A DNA stretch of 64,000 nt from Manduca sexta (Eukaryota; Arthropoda; Insecta; Lepidoptera; Sphingidae): NCBI RefSeq assembly GCF_014839805.1, contig NC_051129.1, positions 6,514,920 through 6,578,919 on the forward strand, given 5' to 3'. The translations under genes and the position numbers were made by a program. This document shows, piece by piece, positions 59,501-64,000 of this stretch. The notes below the pieces were generated by a model. The model had not been told where the DNA came from, searched no databases, and worked only from the letters and a program-made list of their open reading frames with translations. The number at the start of each line of letters is the position of its first letter. Within the stretch, counting starts at the first letter, position 1.

Positions 59501-62500
59501 GTACCAGAATCCATAAATGTTAATGGAGAATCGGTTAAAATTGTTTTTCTTTTAACATTAAACGGACGAGCATTGCGACAAGTACATAGACTGATAAACT
59601 CTCTTTACAGAACGAATCACTACTTTTATATACACATTGACAAGGTAGGTGTTCAATTTTATCTTTAAGTCTATCGCTAAGAACTCACGAAGCGATATTT
59701 ACCCGCGCCCGCCGCGTTTGCGGGCCCGCAATTCCTGTAGAATCTATACTTCTATACTATTATATAAAGCTGAAGAGTTTGTTTGTTTGAACGCGCTAAT
59801 CTCAGGAACTACCGGTCCAAACTGAAAAATTCTTTTTGCGTTGGATAGCCCTTTGTTCGTGGAGTGCTATAGGCTATATATCATCACGCTATACCCAATA
59901 GGAGCGGAGCAGTAATGGCTAATCTCAGGAACTACCGGTCCAATCTGAAAAATTCTTTTTGCGTTGGATAGCCCTTTGTTCGTGGAGTGCTATAGGCTAT
60001 ATATCATCACGCTATACCCAATGGGAGCGGAGCAGTAATGGCTAATCTCAGGAACTACCGGTTTGAACTGAAAAAAATGTTTTGTGTTGGATAGCCCTTT
60101 ATTTGTGGAGCGCTATAGGCTATATATCATCACGCTATGCGTTATAGGAGCGGAGCAGAACGAAACATGTTGCAAAAACGGGGAAAAATTATTAGTTTTC
60201 AGAACTTCCGTTGCGTGCGCTGCGTAAACGGTTAAAGTTATGCAACAATGATGTATGACGGAATTGTTCCTCTTAAAAAGTTCTAAAAAATATATTATAA
60301 AACAAAGTCCCCCGCTGCATCTGTCTGCCTGAACGTGTCAAACTCAAAAACTACCCAACGTATTAAGATGAAATTTGGTATGGAGACAGTTTGAGACCCT
60401 GGGAAGAACATAGGCTCCCGGGAAACTACTACTTTTATAACGGAAAACTTTAGCCTGAAAAACTTTATAACGCGGGCGGAGCCGCGGGCAAAAGCTAGTA
60501 CAAATATATCTGTCAAAAATAAATGCACATTTCACAACACGTTTTACGCCCGCGGCGTGCGGGGTTGTACGCGGTACCTGCTGTACCGGCGGGAAACTAG
60601 TAGAATCGCGCGGACCGCAGTCAGTACACCGCACCCGCATCAGCAGCCTCGGCGAGTAGCGCCCGCACGCTCTGCGGGTAGCGCCCGCGCGCACTACGAT
60701 CGGTGGTGTATAGGTGTGCGACGCAGTAGTCGCGGGGGGTATAGAAATCCGACGCCATTTTGCTTCAGTGATTATTTCTGGTGCCTGGCGATCTGGAACT
60801 CAACTGGCCCGTTAATCGCCCGTCTTGCGATAATCGCCCACAAAGTTAACGGGTGATAATCGTAACCACGACGGTTTCAAATCGCACAGATCTCCGGTCG
60901 TCGTGAGTTTTGAAATAAAACAGTTGTTTCTCGACCGCAGCGGGCGCGGCCAAAAACCGCTTCGTGAGTTCTTAGTCTAAAACAGATTCAAACAAAATTT
61001 CTTTATAGTCTTATTTGTTGCAATTTTGATGTATTCGTGAAAATGTAAAATGAATTAGCTGTCGTCTGTCGCACGAAATAAACTGATAAAATATCTATAG
61101 AGAAGTTATGTATTATATTTCCATTGTTCTTTACTGATATAATATGCCTACTAATTTAATTTGTTTCAGCGGCAAGATTACTTGCATAGAAAATTAATTG
61201 TATTGGAAAAGAAATTTACTAATATTAGGTTAGCCAAGAAACGATTCTCTACTATATGGGGTGGCGCCTCGTTACTGAAAATGCTCCTGGAATCAATGAA
61301 AGATTTTATTGAGTTAAACTGGAAGTGGGACTTTGTAATTAACTTGAGCGAAAGTGATTTTCCCATAAAATCATTGGAAGATTTAGAAAAATTCCTCGCT
61401 GCTAATAAGGGTCTAAATTTTGTCAAGTCCCACGGTCGTGAAGTGCAACGATTTATAAAAAAACAAGGATTAGATAAGACTTTCATTGAATGCGAAACGC
61501 ATATGTGGCGAGTAGGCGAACGAAAACTGCCGAGCGGCATAGTTATTGATGGTGGCAGTGATTGGATTGCATTATCGCCGCCATTTGTGTCATATGTGGT
61601 TGGAAAAAAAGATGAACTTTTATCGGGATTGAGTATAATATTTAAACATACGCTTTTACCGGCGGAATCATTCTTTCATACAGTTTTAAGAAACTCTCAT
61701 TTTTGTAATACATATGTCGACAACAACCTTCATGTGACCAATTGGAAAAGAAAGTTGGGTTGTAAGTGTCAATACAAACATGTAGTTGATTGGTGTGGTT
61801 GTTCTCCCAATGACTTTAGAACAGAAGATTGGCCTCGGATACAAAATACTCAAGACCGGCAACTATTCTTTGCCCGAAAATTCGAACCAATAATCAATCA
61901 AGAAATCATAAACAGAGTTGAACAATTTATAGGATACAATGACCACTATTTACTTAATAATTTAGAAGGTTATTGGCAAAGCCTTTATAATGTTGATGAT
62001 TTAACTGCAAGCAGTGACGATACACTTTTGACGCACGCCGAGAGCATCGCTCGTCACAATGCAAAAATTCTGACAGCAGAAGATTGCGTCATTGATCCTG
62101 ATGTAATAGTCGAGATAAATTCATACACTCATGCTGATATTTACAAGGGAAATTTGATACTACATAAGGCATTAATAAAACCAAATCATGTAATAATGTT
62201 AGAAACATGGTATAAACCCAAAAAGCATCTGGAATTAAACTTTGAAAATCGTTATGCTGATTACATTAAGGTATTTAAAGTTAGTTCAGACTATGACCAA
62301 AAAGAAATGACTTTTAGAAATCTTGCAAATATTTTAGGTCCATTTTCTGAACTTAATTTACTTTATCAGTTTTTCCCCAGTGCTGATAAAAATATTGAAA
62401 ATCTTACCACCATTTGGTTGGATCCTACGGGCGTCATTGCCGATATCAACACCATATTCGTAGATGAAAATAATCTCACTAGTTTTATAAAACCCAACAT

Positions 62501-62978
62501 AAAAACACCCCTTTTACCTGGGATATGGAAAATAGGCTTATTTGATCAAAAACAAATAATAGCTTCTTCGAAATTTTTAGTTTCACCATTAGCATATTTG
62601 TCGGGTAAAGAACTTTCACATCAGGAAGCAAGTATTATTCATAGTGGTTCTCAAAATTCATACAAAAATTTCTCACGCATAAAACAAATTGACTTTTTAC
62701 CAGATCAGGAAGAGCGATTATTGCTTCAAAAAGTTTCACATTCAAATGTTAAAAGAACAGACGATGATTTAAAAGACTGGATAGATGCTTTAAGTAAAGA
62801 ATTTTATAATGTTTTAAGTTCTTGTATAGTATCTGACAGCATATTAAAGGAAAAAATAGTCTGTGGAAGACATATATTTGAATATTGTGAATCAACTTCT
62901 TGGAGTTCTGTATCACCAGATCCTAAAGGAACAATAGGCAAACTGAACCAAATAACTGGACGTTTAGAAAGAGTATGA
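56517..62978 (+). CDS. oxt: Peptide O-xylosyltransferase (Oxt), GT14
   Basis: Golgi type II enzyme that adds xylose to Ser of proteoglycan core proteins, the first step of heparan and chondroitin sulfate synthesis. Four exons join in phase: 56517-57109, 57894-58036, 59487-59644 and 61170-62978 (2703 nt, 900 aa). A membrane anchor lies at about residues 15-37 (CLVLSVLIAFFIQILIALSF). The WSC domain spans about 145-245 (KYLGCYVDE, YAGVQYG, SECFCGDT). The GT14 domain follows: IVFLLTLNGRALRQVHRLIN, TIWGGASLL, DFVINLSESDFPIK, FVKSHGREVQRFIKKQGLD, DGGSDWIALS, LPAESFFHTVL and GCKCQYKHVVDWCGCSPND. The C-terminal Xylo_C region ends STSWSSVSPDPKG. A polyA signal AATAAA lies at 63378-63383. Confidence 0.96.
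57522..57697. mobile_element. Small inverted-repeat element with TTAA ends
   Basis: TTAACCCGTGAGG at the left and CCAAGAGTTAA at the right enclose palindromic halves: GACAGCTACGCGTGTGACGG against CCCGTGACACACGC..., and AACCTTAT against ATAAGGTT. TTAA at both ends suggests a piggyBac-like MITE. It lies in oxt intron 1. Confidence 0.45.
58100..59180. other. oxt intron 2, no clear feature
   Basis: AT-rich intron. A decayed Helitron-like end (ACTAGCTTTTGCTACGGGCT, about 58509-58575) is the only recognisable piece. I see no coding exon here. Confidence 0.4.
59185..59288 (-). repeat. tRNA-derived SINE (family A), reversed
   Basis: The minus strand reads GGCGTTAGGTGTAGTTGCAC, then GGTTCCCGGGTTCGTATTCC and GGGTCGAGC. 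It is the same head as the copies at 4773, 12487 and 24479. It lies in oxt intron 2 shortly before exon 3. Confidence 0.6.
59677..60975. mobile_element. Inverted-repeat DNA element with a Helitron inside
   Basis: The ends are CTAAGAACTCACGAAGCG (59677-) and CGCTTCGTGAGTTCTTAG (-60975), perfect over 18 bases. Nearby GC-rich blocks are also inverted (CCCGCGCCCGC, GCGGGCGCGG). A target duplication is not evident and the family is unknown. The GC-rich interior is split by the Helitron 59751-60498. It lies in oxt intron 3. Confidence 0.75.
59751..60498 (+). mobile_element. Non-autonomous Helitron with three 123-bp repeats
   Basis: It starts TCTATACTATTATATAAAGC and ends GCAAAAGCTAG followed by T (60499). 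Repeat units start at 59798, 59921 and 60044. It is about 95% identical by eye to 10104-10855. The base before the start is T where A is usual. Confidence 0.85.
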
Positions 62979-64000
62979 CGTCAAATTACATTTGGACTAA
63001 AAGAAATCACTTATATGGCGTTATTCGGTGAGTTAGTAAAAGAAATACACCAAATGTATATACATGTAAGAAAGAAATATATAAATACAATTGTTATAAG
63101 TTAATATCACTTTTATTTTACGTATAAGGGTGCATATCCTACATCCGTATTGAGGAATCAATACGAGTATCAATACAATGTATGGTGATGTGATGCTGCT
63201 TTTTATGAGCGGTCATATAGCTCGATCTAAAGAAAAAGAATAGAAATGTACCTTCTATTCAGGAACTAAAAAAACAGGGTAGTTGCCTGCTTTTCTTTAA
63301 ATACATTTATCACACTGTATATCATTCAAAATGCAACGGAACCAGAATATTCAAAATCGACACAATAATATTTAAGTAATAAAGCTTTGAAATTTGTTGT
63401 TATATACTTATACAAAATCAAACATAGGAAAACTATTTTTAAATATTATTGAATAGGTATGTTATAGATTTCATATTATGCATTAAGGATAGCCGCCGGT
63501 ATAAAAAATGATCGTTATCGTTATGGATACATGTTTAGTTACTTTAGATAGAGGTCGTTTACACATAGTCTGGCAGCCCAATCAGTGACCTCGGTTTAAT
63601 TGATTTCAGATTAATCAGTAACCGACCTATTTCTAATCGATTGACGGATCACCACAGGCATGAATCTAAATAGCAAGAGGTACCTAAATATTATAAACAT
63701 CGAATTCTAATCTATTCGTGTAAAAAAATCTGCTACTCCTCCAAATAATTCCTAGCGCAGGAAGACCAGTCGTTTACTGTGTTTGAAATAACTCCACTAA
63801 TTTCTTAACGCGAAAAAACTAATATGCATTGTTATACAAACAGTTTATAAACGTTGCCTACCAGTAAAAAACATGTTTTTTCTATCAGACGTAGCCAAAC
63901 CCAACGCAAAAACACAACTTTAATGTCGTAGGAGAGGAATATTCGCATTTTTATTTCCATGGACGACATAGGTACTTATTACGGTTAAGAGCGTTTACGC
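62979..64000. other. oxt 3' UTR and downstream region
   Basis: AT-rich sequence. The AATAAA at 63378-63383 is the likely oxt polyA signal. No gene or bounded repeat is supported after it. Confidence 0.5.

Noticed and set aside
61178..61540. 120-codon minus-strand ORF
   Set aside because: Antisense shadow of oxt exon 4.

Overview
The window is animal nuclear DNA, AT-rich, with intron-containing genes and a very heavy load of interspersed repeats. The repeat types point to a moth or butterfly: tRNA-derived SINEs with A and B boxes, short non-autonomous Helitrons with TC...CTAG ends, hAT, Harbinger and pogo-like inverted-repeat elements, and RTE- and Jockey/CR1-like LINE pieces. The gene content also fits an insect. 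No species can be named from sequence alone.

Seven genes can be assembled exon by exon with matching splice phases. (1) 53-17561 (+): C-terminal two thirds of an NMDA-type glutamate receptor GluN2 subunit (the start lies left of the window), with long introns packed with transposons. (2) 21424-25299 (+): USB1, the U6 snRNA 3' exonuclease. (3) 25301-26659 (+): a ZC3H3-like CCCH zinc-finger protein whose ATG lies 1 base after the USB1 stop. (4) 29218-40918 (-): ASPSCR1/TUG, the UBX tether protein, 8 exons, 507 aa. (5) 43014-46092 (+): ecdysoneless (ecd), 3 exons. (6) 47054-52584 (-): a DHRS4-like short-chain dehydrogenase, 6 exons, 279 aa, in which two introns appear to be GC-AG. (7) 56517-62978 (+): peptide O-xylosyltransferase (oxt), 4 exons, 900 aa, with WSC and GT14 domains.

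The genes are unrelated in pathway: synaptic signalling, U6 snRNA maturation, mRNA processing, vesicle/p97 tethering, splicing and cell-cycle support, carbonyl reduction, and proteoglycan initiation. The notable layouts are the USB1/ZC3H3 pair (possibly one dicistronic transcript), the head-to-head ASPSCR1/ecd pair, the tail-to-tail ecd/DHRS4-like pair, and the head-to-head DHRS4-like/oxt pair.

Most of the remaining sequence is transposon debris, often nested. Boundaries are unusually clear in several cases: 8-bp target-site duplications around four hAT-like elements (5155-5592, 16663-16914 and 12699-15516 exact; 50272-50893 with one mismatch), plus the composite 8541-11144 (one mismatch) that contains two Helitrons. 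A copy of the same host element at 50272-50893 lacks both Helitrons, so it shows the empty site. I see no convincing new multi-gene system. The best leads are the paired GC-AG introns, the USB1/ZC3H3 junction, the altered pore and ligand residues of the GluN2 subunit, and the Helitron internal 123-bp repeats.
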